The notes under the pieces were generated by a model that searched no databases, had not been told where the DNA came from, and saw only the letters and a list, made by a program, of their open reading frames with translations. A stretch of 64,000 nt of DNA from Pedobacter endophyticus (GTDB taxonomy: Bacteria > Bacteroidota > Bacteroidia > Sphingobacteriales > Sphingobacteriaceae): NCBI RefSeq assembly GCF_015679185.1, contig NZ_CP064939.1:1550001-1614000 (forward strand). Reading direction: 5' to 3'. Position 1 is the stretch's first letter. Every line of letters begins with the position of its first letter. Made by a program: the position numbers and the translations under genes. Shown in pieces: positions 42,343 to 51,523 of this stretch.

Positions 42343-43519
42343 CTGCTAAACCCGATTGGTAAATGTCCATAAGCTGGTCGAAATTTTGCTTTGCCGTATA
42401 TTTTTGTAAATACGTTTGATAGGCGTTTTGCCTGTATCGGTTTCGTTTTGCAGTATCAAATGCCATCCAATTATCGAGCGTTTGTTTTAATTTCATGGCG
42501 TTGCCATTCTCATAGTGTAAGCCGTTATAACCATGCTGCACAATTAGCGAGGCCGAACTGTAATTGCCTGCTATTACGGGGGTTGATGTGGCAAAAGCTT
42601 CAATCATAACCAGGCCGAAAGTTTCGTACCATATGGATGGAAACAGTAATGCGGTGCATTTGTTCAGCTCCTGTTCAACAACTTCTTTGCTTTGAAAGCC
42701 CAGATAAGTAATATTTTTATGCGTGCGGGCAAATTGCGCTACCATTTGCTGCAATGGCCCCTCGCCAATAATGGTTAGCTTATGCTCGGAACACTGAAAG
42801 GCGGATAAAAGTACTTCTACCCCCTTATCAACAGATAACCGGCCCACAAAAAGAAAATGATCGTCGGCCCGCGGTTGGTTTGTTGATTTTGGCGCTGGCG
42901 TAAAGTTCGGTTTGGTTACAAACTTTGTGGTTAGCGCCTTGAGGTAGCTATTTTCAAACACCGTTTTAGTATGGTCGGTTAGCGTAATGTACTTTTTGGC
43001 TAATTGCCAGGTGCCCAGTTTGTGGTGCAGCCAGTTGGAAAATACGAGGTTAAAGGTTAAAAGGGACGAGTTGCGATAAACACCCATTTTAATGGCCTGC
43101 CACGAAAAACTATTGCTCATACTGTTAAGAAACGGCTTCCCGTTGTGGGTTAATGTGGCCGATGGACAGATCATTCTGTAATTGTGCAAGGTGACAAAAA
43201 CCGTAACCTTAAGTAACTTTGCTGCCCATAAAATAGATGGCGAGGCGGTAAAAAACCAGTTGTGCACATGTAAAACCTTTATTTTGTTTCGCCTTAACCA
43301 GCTATAACATTTAATAAATGAATACAGGTTAAAGAAAAAATTAATGAATGTAAAAAATTGATTGAGGGTACCTTCGGGATTCTTGAAGTTTAAAAAATGA
43401 ACCTTCAAATGATGCGCCACCAACAATTGATACTCATTTCTGGCAACGGCATCTTCGCCCCCTTGTTTAAGATAACTATTGTGTAAAATACCGATGTTCA
43501 GGTTTTTTATATCAACCAT
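42335..43519 (-). CDS. glycosyltransferase family 4
   Basis: 394 residues, GT-B fold: GGEDAVARNEYQLL (about 20-33) in the N-terminal domain, FVGRLSVDKGVEVLLSAF (about 226) at the donor domain, and the E-x7-E motif ETFGLVMIEAFATSTPV (about 298). The KQGGEDAV start is typical of transferases in exopolysaccharide and capsule clusters. It is coupled to the deacetylase, suggesting one glycan-building operon. Confidence 0.93.
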   Translation of the reverse strand: MVDIKNLNIGILHNSYLKQGGEDAVARNEYQLLVAHHLKVHFLNFKNPEGTLNQFFTFINFFFNLYSFIKCYSWLRRNKIKVLHVHNWFFTASPSILWAAKLLKVTVFVTLHNYRMICPSATLTHNGKPFLNSMSNSFSWQAIKMGVYRNSSLLTFNLVFSNWLHHKLGTWQLAKKYITLTDHTKTVFENSYLKALTTKFVTKPNFTPAPKSTNQPRADDHFLFVGRLSVDKGVEVLLSAFQCSEHKLTIIGEGPLQQMVAQFARTHKNITYLGFQSKEVVEQELNKCTALLFPSIWYETFGLVMIEAFATSTPVIAGNYSSASLIVQHGYNGLHYENGNAMKLKQTLDNWMAFDTAKRNRYRQNAYQTYLQKYTAKQNFDQLMDIYQSGLADD

Positions 43520-43767
43520 TTGTGCGCTTCCATTATCGTTAGTTAATAGTTGAATATATTCTATTATTTAAGGTTTTTGTGTTCAGGTGAAGGGATTGAT
43601 CAAAAATGGAAAAAGCCTATCAGTATTGATGATCAAAGTACAAAAAACCAATTAGATAGCCTACATCGGCACTGAGGAATGCGGCTTGTGTAAAGCAGTT
43701 TGTAACGATTTACAAAACCTGATCTATAGTGTGTATTTAACCACCAACATGCTTTACACCTTGCTGT

Positions 43768-44080
43768 AAAAGCTAATGCCTGCAGTATAAATTTTCGACC
43801 ACATAGAAACATAGAACACATAGCTTTTTTCCCTTCCCTATCGGTGGGTATCCCCCGCCCGCCGATAAATAGTGCTGTTGGATGGGGCACCCACCAGTAG
43901 AAAAATACTGGATTTAAATCCAGAGCTAACTGAGTCAGCATTACAAATCCTGACAAGCGGGGTTGCCTAACTAGCACGGATGCTGAGCGAGATTTTAATC
44001 TCGACCTTAATAACACTGGATTTAAAATCCAGAGCTAACTGAAAAGCTAATGCCTGCAGTATAAATTTTCGACCACATAG
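43768..44080. repeat. nested repeats: 39-bp direct repeats flanking a triple-hairpin unit
   Basis: The 39-bp sequence starting AAAAGCTAATGCCTGCAG is present at 43768-43806 and again at 44042-44080. Between them, at about 43905-44041, lies one complete triple-hairpin unit of the array type with an extra CTGGATTT palindrome. The inner ends of the 39-bp copies (43781-43806 and 44055-44080) are the reverse complement of the right part of the 29257-29366 element. I see no gene in 43520-44318. Confidence 0.85.
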
Positions 44081-44318
44081 GCACATAGAAAACATAGTTT
44101 TTTCCTCGAAAGGGCGATTTCCCACCCTACGAAATTGTTTGTTATGCTGAAAATCAACCTTTTGGCAGCGGCTTTTTGGCAACGTAAAATAAACGAGCGG
44201 ATAAATGTCTTTTTTGTAAATTTTCTGAAATAATTTATTTTTCATTAGAATAAGTATATCTTGAAACATCGGTGTCTTTATTAACAAAAAGCACAGAACT
44301 ACAAGAGATTGCCTGCTG

Positions 44319-44945
44319 ATGTCAGAGAAAGAACTGAAGATTTTAACATTATTTAAAAAAATTGAGCAGGGAAATAAATCTGCCTTCAACGAGCTCTTTG
44401 GCCTTTATTACCACAAACTGCTGTGCCTGGCGATGCAGTATGTTAAAAACTTAGAAAGTGCCGAAGAAATCACCTCCGAACTTTTTGTAAAACTCTGGTT
44501 AAAACGTGCCAATCTGCCCCGGGTAAGCAATCCGCAGATCTATTTATATACTTCCATAAAAAATGCCTGCCTTAATTTAATCCGCTCTGAAAAAAGGCGA
44601 AAACTGATTTTCAGCCCCTGGTCAACAGCAAAACCATCTGTTGAACCAGCGATGGTTACCGACGTTTCTGGCCTTGTCGATCAGGAATTATTCCGACTGC
44701 TTAACGAGGCAGTGGCGGGTCTTCCTGAACAACGCCGAATGATATTCATCATGATTAAAGAAGATGGATTAAAAAGCAAAGCCGTAGCCGAAATTATGGG
44801 CGTTTCGATCAGAACGGTAGAAAACCAGCTCTATAAAGCAGTAAAATCGCTTGCCGACACGCTAAGTACTTACCTGGGTTATCATCCCCAGGCAAAGAAA
44901 GTGCGAAACACAGCAGCGCAGCGGGTCCTCTCCTTTTTTTTATAG
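44319..44945 (+). CDS. ECF-type RNA polymerase sigma factor
   Basis: 208 residues. Sigma region 2 (about 20-85, with YHKLLCLAMQYVKNLESAEEITSE) and region 4 (about 130-185, LPEQRRMIFIMIKEDGLKSKAVAEIMGVS) are both present. This is the Bacteroidota ECF group paired with FecR anti-sigma factors. It would direct transcription of the receptor genes downstream once the anti-sigma factor is released. Confidence 0.95.
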   Translation: MSEKELKILTLFKKIEQGNKSAFNELFGLYYHKLLCLAMQYVKNLESAEEITSELFVKLWLKRANLPRVSNPQIYLYTSIKNACLNLIRSEKRRKLIFSPWSTAKPSVEPAMVTDVSGLVDQELFRLLNEAVAGLPEQRRMIFIMIKEDGLKSKAVAEIMGVSIRTVENQLYKAVKSLADTLSTYLGYHPQAKKVRNTAAQRVLSFFL

Positions 44946-44987
44946 CCGCAGTAAGTAGTTGCTAAATTACAACTGTCTTTAATGTAA

Positions 44988-46031
44988 ATGCATGGAATGA
45001 TGAACAGACAAAAATTCATTAAGTTATTCTCGAAAAAGCTTTCTGGTGAAATTGATGCCGACGATAGGGCACTGCTGGACACAACGATCAGTGAAAACGA
45101 ATACTACCGGGATTTATCAGCTCACCTCGACAATTATTTAACAAAGCAAAACACCTCGTATAATTCGAATGGCCAACAGCAACTGAATCAAATTTGGGCC
45201 ACGATTGATGCCAACGAGAACGACCATTTTAACGGTAAACACCATTATTGGCCTAAATTTTCTCGCTATTCGGGGTTCTGGCTTAAGGGTGCTGCTGCTT
45301 TAATTGCCATTTCGTTAATTGGTTTGCTGCTTTACAAACTCATAAACCCACAACCGTTAACTGATATTGAACAGCTGACGACTACAAATGCAAAAACTTT
45401 TAAAGTGCTTAACGACGGCACCAAAGTATGGCTAAATAAACATTCGACCTTAAGCTACAACAAAGCATTTGGAAGGGAAGCGAGGGAAATTACAATTGAA
45501 GGGGAAGCCTTTTTTGATGTTGTAAAAAATAACCGCATCCCTCTTTTTGTGCACGCCGGCAATATCGATATCGAAGTAAAGGGAACGGCATTTAACGTAA
45601 GAACGGAAAAGAACAACCACGGTATTGAAGTAGCACTGGTAAGGGGATTGATTAAAGTGAGCAACAGAAAGGATAAAAACAGCAGCCTGTTGCTATACCC
45701 CAACCAAAAGGTGGTGTACAATGGTGATAAAAAGGATGGTCAAAATAAATTCGGACTGGAGATTGTAAATGAATCGGCACTGCTAAAAGAGACGGGATGG
45801 ATAGCGGACACACTTATTTTCAGCAAGGAAAAACTTAAGAATCTGGCAGTTAAAATGGAGAAAAAGTACGATGTAAAGATCAATATCCAAAGTGAAGCAT
45901 TAAAAGAGAAACGCTTTAGTGGGCTATTTATAAATGAAACGATCGAACAGGCATTAACCTCGCTTAAATTATCTTATCCGTTAACCTATACAATCAATAA
46001 GCGGTTGGTAGTTATTAAGGAGCAAGAATGA
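44988..46031 (+). CDS. FecR-family anti-sigma factor
   Basis: 347 residues. A short cytoplasmic N-terminus that would bind the sigma factor, one membrane helix (about 90-113), the periplasmic FecR domain (about 120-230, with LNDGTKVWLNKHSTL) and a C-terminal DUF4974 domain that contacts the receptor signalling domain. ATG at 45000 is an equally possible start. Its stop codon overlaps the receptor start codon (ATGA). Confidence 0.95.
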   Translation: MHGMMNRQKFIKLFSKKLSGEIDADDRALLDTTISENEYYRDLSAHLDNYLTKQNTSYNSNGQQQLNQIWATIDANENDHFNGKHHYWPKFSRYSGFWLKGAAALIAISLIGLLLYKLINPQPLTDIEQLTTTNAKTFKVLNDGTKVWLNKHSTLSYNKAFGREAREITIEGEAFFDVVKNNRIPLFVHAGNIDIEVKGTAFNVRTEKNNHGIEVALVRGLIKVSNRKDKNSSLLLYPNQKVVYNGDKKDGQNKFGLEIVNESALLKETGWIADTLIFSKEKLKNLAVKMEKKYDVKINIQSEALKEKRFSGLFINETIEQALTSLKLSYPLTYTINKRLVVIKEQE

Positions 46032-48670
46032 GGAAGGCACTCCTATTGCTGATTTTGGTGTGGATAGCAAATGTAAGCGTTTCTGCTCAGGAAAAACCGT
46101 TGACGCTGGCGCTACGGAACGAACCGCTTAAAACGTTGTTTAAGCAGATAGAAAAACAGTGTGGCTATGTTTTTATTTATAGTGATGAAATAGTACAGGA
46201 TACGATGAAAGTTTCACTGAATGTAAAAACAACGCCGACCGCCGCTGTGCTTGAGCGCATTTTTAAAGAGAAGAAACTGGTTTTCCAAATGATTTCTGAC
46301 AAACTCATTGCGGTGGGTGCTGAGGCAAATAATCAGCTCAAAACTAGCATCACTTCGCAACAGGGGTTTAATGGAACGATAGCTGACAAAAACGGGGCGG
46401 GCATTCCCTTCGCCTCCATTACCTTAATGCGCTCGGCCGATATTATTGAAAAGGTTTTTAGTAGCGATAAAGGGAATTATCAGCTCAAACATGATTTTCT
46501 GCCCGATTATAGCTATCAAATTTTGGTTTCTTGTGTCGGTTATAAGCCGCTTGAAATTTCATTTAAGCAGGCAGACACGGCTGTGTTGAAACGGTTGGTG
46601 ATGTTTGAGGATGCACAGCATTTGCAAACGGTAAACATTAGCAGCAACCGGCCGCTTATCGAAAGAAAAACCGACAGATACATTGTTAACGTAGAAAACG
46701 GTTCGTTAGCGCAGGGATTATCGGCCTTTGAGGTGCTCCAAAAATCGCCCGGAATATGGGTTAGTCAGGATGGCAGTATCAGAATTAAGGGCAACCAGTC
46801 TGTAATGGTGATGATTAACGATGTGGTGCAGCGCATGTCGCAGGATGACCTTGCCGAATACCTCAAGTCGTTAAGGTCTGAAGATATCAGTAAAATAGAA
46901 GTCATTTCTAATCCGCCGGCAGAATTTGAGGCCGCAGGAACGGGTGGAATCGTGCATATCATCCTCAAGAAATCGCGGAAAGACGGAATGAATGGGTCGT
47001 TATACGGCAGATACCAAAAGCAGGGAAAAGAATCACTTTGGAGTGGCGGAGGATCTGTGGCCTACAAAGTGAAAAAACTTTATGTTGCTGCAAACGGTTC
47101 GTACACGAAAGACAGAAACTCATCGTTTGGCGAGGAAACAGTTTTTTACCCTGATGGTAGCACATTTAGCAATAAAACAAACCGCAGCAACAATATTTCG
47201 CGGCATCAGTATCGCGTGAGTGCGGTGTATGATATTTCTTCAAAACAATCAATCGCTATCCAAAATACGGGATCGACAAACCAACTTGCCCAGCTCTTTT
47301 TAACGGATATTGTGTACCAAACCAGTGTTGCGCAATTGGGTTATGCCCGTTCGGATTGGGACAGGAAGATCAATTTTAACAGTACAACGCTTAATTATAC
47401 ATGGAAGATAGACAGTTTGGGATCATCACTAAAATTTATTGGCGATTACTCTGAAAATGCTAAAAACGAGGAGAACAAACTTTCAACCAGCTACACTAAC
47501 CCGTTAAAAAGCATGCTTTCGAGAACGCTGACACCAAGCAGTACGGAAATTTATGCGGCACAGGCAGATTACACCAAAACCTGGAAAAATAAAATCGAAT
47601 TTAAAGGTGGCGTAAAATATAGCGCTATTGAAAGGGATAACGAGAGCATAAGCGAAAATGATGTTCAGGGCATTTGGGTAAATAATCCCTCCATTAGTAA
47701 CCGGTTTTTGTATAAGGAACAGCTGGCCATGTTGTATGCCACGCTGGAAAAAACAATAGGCCCAAATAGCATAAAGATTGGCTTAAGGGCTGAGGAAACC
47801 ATATCTAATGGCCTTTCGGTTACCTCGGCAGATGCATTTAAAAGAAAATACTTTGGCCTTTTTCCATCTGTATACCTCATGAGAACGTTAAATGAGGATA
47901 AAGGATCGTCTGTATTTCTCAATTATTCAAAAAGGCTTCAACGTCCGGCTTTTAACGACCTGAACCCTTACCGATTGCAGGTTCATGATTTTATGGTTTT
48001 AACGGGAAACCCTGATCTGCTTCCGCAATATACACACAACATACAGGCGGGCTACAACTTTTTACGCCATTACAATGTAGATGTTTACTACGCTGCAACC
48101 AATAACCTGATTGCCCTGCTGGCGAATACTATAGAGAACAATGTGGTTGAATATAAATCATTTAATTTTAAAAATGGCCGCGAATACGGTATGAACATGA
48201 ACGCCTCACATCAGCTAACAAAAATTTGGCAGAGTAATACTAATCTTTCGGTTTACCGGGCACGGGCCTCTACCAATACTTTAGGAAATAGCAAAACTAC
48301 GCTGGCGGCAAAATCTATGCAAACCATCAGCTTTAAGAAAATCCCAACGTTGGATGTAATTGCCGAATATAAATCGCCGTCGCTTTCGGGTAATACCCGC
48401 TTGGGCCATATGTTCTACGTTGATGTGATGCTTTCGCAAAAAATACTTAAGCAAAAAGGTGTGTTGCGCTTTTACGTTTCTGATGTACTTAATACGGTAC
48501 GCGAGAAGGAATTTTCGATAAACAACGGTACAATTATCGATTTTTATCAAAAGCGGCAAACCCGCAACTTTAGCCTTTCTTTTAGTTATAATTTCAGCCT
48601 CGGCAAAAAATTCAATCAGAACAACATTGAGCAAAGCAATAAGGAAGAAAACAGGCGGATGGGCAACTAA
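46028..48670 (+). CDS. STN-domain outer-membrane receptor, first copy
   Basis: 880 residues. Signal peptide (to about 20), secretin/TonB N-terminal STN domain (about 22-97), a carboxypeptidase-regulatory-like beta-sandwich (about 115-205), a plug domain (IRIKGNQSVMVMINDV, near 250) and a C-terminal outer-membrane beta-barrel of the OMP_b-brl_3 type. The STN domain relays ligand binding to FecR. There is no SusD partner, so iron or another small ligand is as likely as a glycan. Confidence 0.9.
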   Translation: MRKALLLLILVWIANVSVSAQEKPLTLALRNEPLKTLFKQIEKQCGYVFIYSDEIVQDTMKVSLNVKTTPTAAVLERIFKEKKLVFQMISDKLIAVGAEANNQLKTSITSQQGFNGTIADKNGAGIPFASITLMRSADIIEKVFSSDKGNYQLKHDFLPDYSYQILVSCVGYKPLEISFKQADTAVLKRLVMFEDAQHLQTVNISSNRPLIERKTDRYIVNVENGSLAQGLSAFEVLQKSPGIWVSQDGSIRIKGNQSVMVMINDVVQRMSQDDLAEYLKSLRSEDISKIEVISNPPAEFEAAGTGGIVHIILKKSRKDGMNGSLYGRYQKQGKESLWSGGGSVAYKVKKLYVAANGSYTKDRNSSFGEETVFYPDGSTFSNKTNRSNNISRHQYRVSAVYDISSKQSIAIQNTGSTNQLAQLFLTDIVYQTSVAQLGYARSDWDRKINFNSTTLNYTWKIDSLGSSLKFIGDYSENAKNEENKLSTSYTNPLKSMLSRTLTPSSTEIYAAQADYTKTWKNKIEFKGGVKYSAIERDNESISENDVQGIWVNNPSISNRFLYKEQLAMLYATLEKTIGPNSIKIGLRAEETISNGLSVTSADAFKRKYFGLFPSVYLMRTLNEDKGSSVFLNYSKRLQRPAFNDLNPYRLQVHDFMVLTGNPDLLPQYTHNIQAGYNFLRHYNVDVYYAATNNLIALLANTIENNVVEYKSFNFKNGREYGMNMNASHQLTKIWQSNTNLSVYRARASTNTLGNSKTTLAAKSMQTISFKKIPTLDVIAEYKSPSLSGNTRLGHMFYVDVMLSQKILKQKGVLRFYVSDVLNTVREKEFSINNGTIIDFYQKRQTRNFSLSFSYNFSLGKKFNQNNIEQSNKEENRRMGN

Positions 48671-48691
48671 TTTGGTTTTAAAGCATTGGAT

Positions 48692-51400
48692 ATGACAGAT
48701 AAAAAATACCGCTGTAAAATTATTACGCTCGTACTGTTTGTTATTTTTAGTTTGTGCGCCAATGCCCAGCAGACAAAAATTACGGTAAAATTGGATAAAA
48801 AACCAATTGTAGAGCTATTTAAGCAGATTCAGAATCAAAGTGGGTACGCTATCGTATATAGCGATGAAGTGGTACCGGACACGATGTTGATCTCTGTAAA
48901 TGTTAATAAACTGGCTGTAAGTGAATTGCTAGACAGTATACTCTCTTCGAAGAATCTGTTTTCTCAAGTCCTTTCAGAATCGTTGATTGTGATCCGCAGC
49001 CGGACAACGGAACAGCAGAAACCGAAAGCCGATCAATGGCTGATATCGGGTAGGGTTATTAATCCCGACCATCAGGGCGTTCCGTTTGCAACGGTTTCAC
49101 TTCTCGAAACGGGAATCCTCATTAGTGGCACCATTGCGGATGAACAGGGAAATTTCAAATTTGCTCATCCAATAAAAAAACATCAGGGCCTTACGTTGAA
49201 GTTGACGTCTCTGGGTTATGAAGATCTGATTGTTAAATTTCCATTAAATGAAAGTGCAGCCGCAATTCAGCATTTTGGAGAGATCAGGCTCTTGCCCAAG
49301 TCGAAAAATTTGCAGTCGGTACAAGTGAGTGGTAACCAAAGGGTAATCGAAATGAACGATGGCAACATTGTATTTAATGTTTCGAAAAGCATCAGTGCGC
49401 AAGGTACAAATGCGCTCGAATTACTGGCACGGGCCCCGGGGGTGAGCGTAGGCAGCGATAATTCCATTTCGTTGAATGGCAAGGCTGGCGCATCGATTTT
49501 GATTGATGGGAAAATGACTTATCTATCGAATGGAGAAGTTGCCGAGTTACTTAAAACAATGTCGTCTTCCAATATCAGGTCGATTGAGATTATCAACAGT
49601 CCCGGAGCAAAATATGATGCCGCAGGTACCGCCGGAATTATCAATGTTAAAACCTTAAAATCAACTGTAGAAGGGTTGAACATGAGCCTCACCACGGGGT
49701 TAAATTATGGCGTTTACTTTAGAAACAGTCAGGATTTATCCATCAACTTTAGAAAAAACAGATTTAACCTTTACGGTACGTATAGTCATTTTTTGGGGTA
49801 TTACTCCTATCTGTATGGAGGCGACAGGATTCAGGAGGGCAGGTTTTACAACAGTTTTACGGATGATGTGGATAAAAGAAATAAAATTGGATCGAGACTG
49901 GGAGCAGATTTTGTGATTAATAAAAACAGTACGGTTGGGGTATTACTGAATGGAAACTTTTTATTTGGAGGCGGAATAACGGATACAAAAACTGAAATTG
50001 GCTTGGCATCGACCAATTTGGTTGAACAAACTTTAACTGCAATAAACGACTATTATGCGCAGGGTACGCAGCGATATAATTTAAATGCAAATTATAAATA
50101 TGAAGATACATTGGGCAGGGTGTTGAACGTTGATGTGGATTATGGCAGTTTTACGAAGCGGGCCGGCAACCTGCAAACGAATAGATATACTTTAGCTGAT
50201 GAAACGGTATTGAGCAACAATCTTTATCGCTCGTTAAACGGAATAGATATTACTTTAGGCGCTGTTAAACTGGATTATAACAGTAACCTTTGGAAAGGAA
50301 AATTAGAAACGGGTGTAAAGTATTCAACGGTATCGTCATCGAACAACTCGAGGTTTCTCGAAGTTCAGCAGGCAGGTGAAGTGCTGGATCCTTCGAGGTC
50401 GAATCAGTTCTTTTTCAGGGAGAAGATCAGCAGCGGATATTTTAATTATAAAAAACAATTTGGCAAATGGCAGCTTCAAGGGGGACTGCGGATGGAAAAT
50501 TCAGCATCTACGGGTAAGCTTGAACAAATTTCGCAGATTTCGGGCAATCAGCAACGGATCGACAGAAACTACACAAACCTTTTCCCTTTCTTCTCTGCCA
50601 GCTTAACGGCTTCGCCCGCAAATAGCTTTTCAATCAGCTATTCGAAAAGAATAGACCGGCCGGCCTATCAAAGCCTCAATCCTTTTATCTATTTGCTGGA
50701 TGAACTATCTTTCTGGCAAGGAAATCCGTTCTTAAAGCCGCAGATCAGCCACCGTGGTTTGATACAGTATGTGCATAAAAGCGCAACCATTATTGGGCTA
50801 AGCTACACTTATACCAACGACTTTAGTGTAGAGGTAACGGATACGATCGGGGCTTCGAAGATTGTGATGATTCCAAGAAATATAGGTAACCAGCAACACA
50901 TTGCATTAACTTTGACGCAATCGTTAAAACCTTTTAGTTGGTGGGAGCTCACATTTAACGGAACACTTTTCGGGCTGAAAAACAACATCGACTTTGGATA
51001 TGGAAGAAAACTCGACCTGAGGCAAATTGCTTCACGACTGAGCCTGCAACAGACTTTCAAATTTCCGCAAGGCTTTGTTGGCGAAATTATGGGCTTTTAT
51101 AACTCAAAAAGGCTCATCGGCGCAAACCAGTTTTTCGAACCCAACAGCCAGCTAGACCTGGGATTGCAGCGGAGTTTCTTTCAAAAAAATGGAACGTTGA
51201 GAATCGTTTTCAGCGACGTTTTTAAGGGAAGCCGGGCCAACTCGTTTCAAAGTGTGGGCGACTTTACCATTCGAAACTATAGTTATTTTGAAACGAGGCA
51301 ATTGAAACTGAGCTTTGGTTATAAATTCTCGAGCGGAAACTCAAAAGGGCCAAGAACCCGAACCTCGGCTTTGGAAAATGAAAGCGGACGGATTAAATAG
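48692..51400 (+). CDS. STN-domain outer-membrane receptor, second copy
   Basis: 902 residues, the same domain order as the preceding gene: signal peptide, STN (about 28-100), carboxypeptidase-like domain, plug (SLNGKAGASILIDGK, near 265) and OMP_b-brl_3-type barrel. The two are paralogues with only moderate similarity, so the duplication is old. It starts 21 nt after the first receptor's stop codon. ATG at 48692 is used; the frame also has TTG at 48686. Having two receptors under one sigma/FecR pair suggests alternative ligands or a heteromer. Confidence 0.9.
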   Translation: MTDKKYRCKIITLVLFVIFSLCANAQQTKITVKLDKKPIVELFKQIQNQSGYAIVYSDEVVPDTMLISVNVNKLAVSELLDSILSSKNLFSQVLSESLIVIRSRTTEQQKPKADQWLISGRVINPDHQGVPFATVSLLETGILISGTIADEQGNFKFAHPIKKHQGLTLKLTSLGYEDLIVKFPLNESAAAIQHFGEIRLLPKSKNLQSVQVSGNQRVIEMNDGNIVFNVSKSISAQGTNALELLARAPGVSVGSDNSISLNGKAGASILIDGKMTYLSNGEVAELLKTMSSSNIRSIEIINSPGAKYDAAGTAGIINVKTLKSTVEGLNMSLTTGLNYGVYFRNSQDLSINFRKNRFNLYGTYSHFLGYYSYLYGGDRIQEGRFYNSFTDDVDKRNKIGSRLGADFVINKNSTVGVLLNGNFLFGGGITDTKTEIGLASTNLVEQTLTAINDYYAQGTQRYNLNANYKYEDTLGRVLNVDVDYGSFTKRAGNLQTNRYTLADETVLSNNLYRSLNGIDITLGAVKLDYNSNLWKGKLETGVKYSTVSSSNNSRFLEVQQAGEVLDPSRSNQFFFREKISSGYFNYKKQFGKWQLQGGLRMENSASTGKLEQISQISGNQQRIDRNYTNLFPFFSASLTASPANSFSISYSKRIDRPAYQSLNPFIYLLDELSFWQGNPFLKPQISHRGLIQYVHKSATIIGLSYTYTNDFSVEVTDTIGASKIVMIPRNIGNQQHIALTLTQSLKPFSWWELTFNGTLFGLKNNIDFGYGRKLDLRQIASRLSLQQTFKFPQGFVGEIMGFYNSKRLIGANQFFEPNSQLDLGLQRSFFQKNGTLRIVFSDVFKGSRANSFQSVGDFTIRNYSYFETRQLKLSFGYKFSSGNSKGPRTRTSALENESGRIK

Positions 51401-51402
51401 CT

Positions 51403-51518
51403 AAACCTCTCCCTATTAATTTCGGTGGGTTTTGTTCTGTCTGTACATCCCTTCCGAAAAAGTCGGAAGGGAAAGCAAAGGCATTGCTTTTAACCCGAAC
51501 GTTACTAGGGAGAGGTTT
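51403..51518. repeat. 116-bp element with 13-bp terminal inverted repeats and two internal hairpins
   Basis: Terminal repeats AAACCTCTCCCTA (51403-51415) and TAGGGAGAGGTTT (51506-51518) are perfect. Inside are CCCTTCCGA/TCGGAAGGG (51449-51457 and 51463-51471, 5-nt loop) and AAAGCAA/TTGCTTT (51472-51478 and 51484-51490). It fills the gap between two convergent genes and may serve as a terminator for both, or be a MITE-like element. A weak direct copy of its right end is at 51528-51548, reading into the acyltransferase gene. Confidence 0.75.
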
Positions 51519-51523
51519 TCAAC

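Noticed and set aside
43592..43637. TTGATCAA and TTGATGATCAA palindromes upstream of the glycosyltransferase
   Set aside because: Central spacing of 0 and 1 nt does not match a known CRP/FNR site, and the region is AT-rich with repeats.
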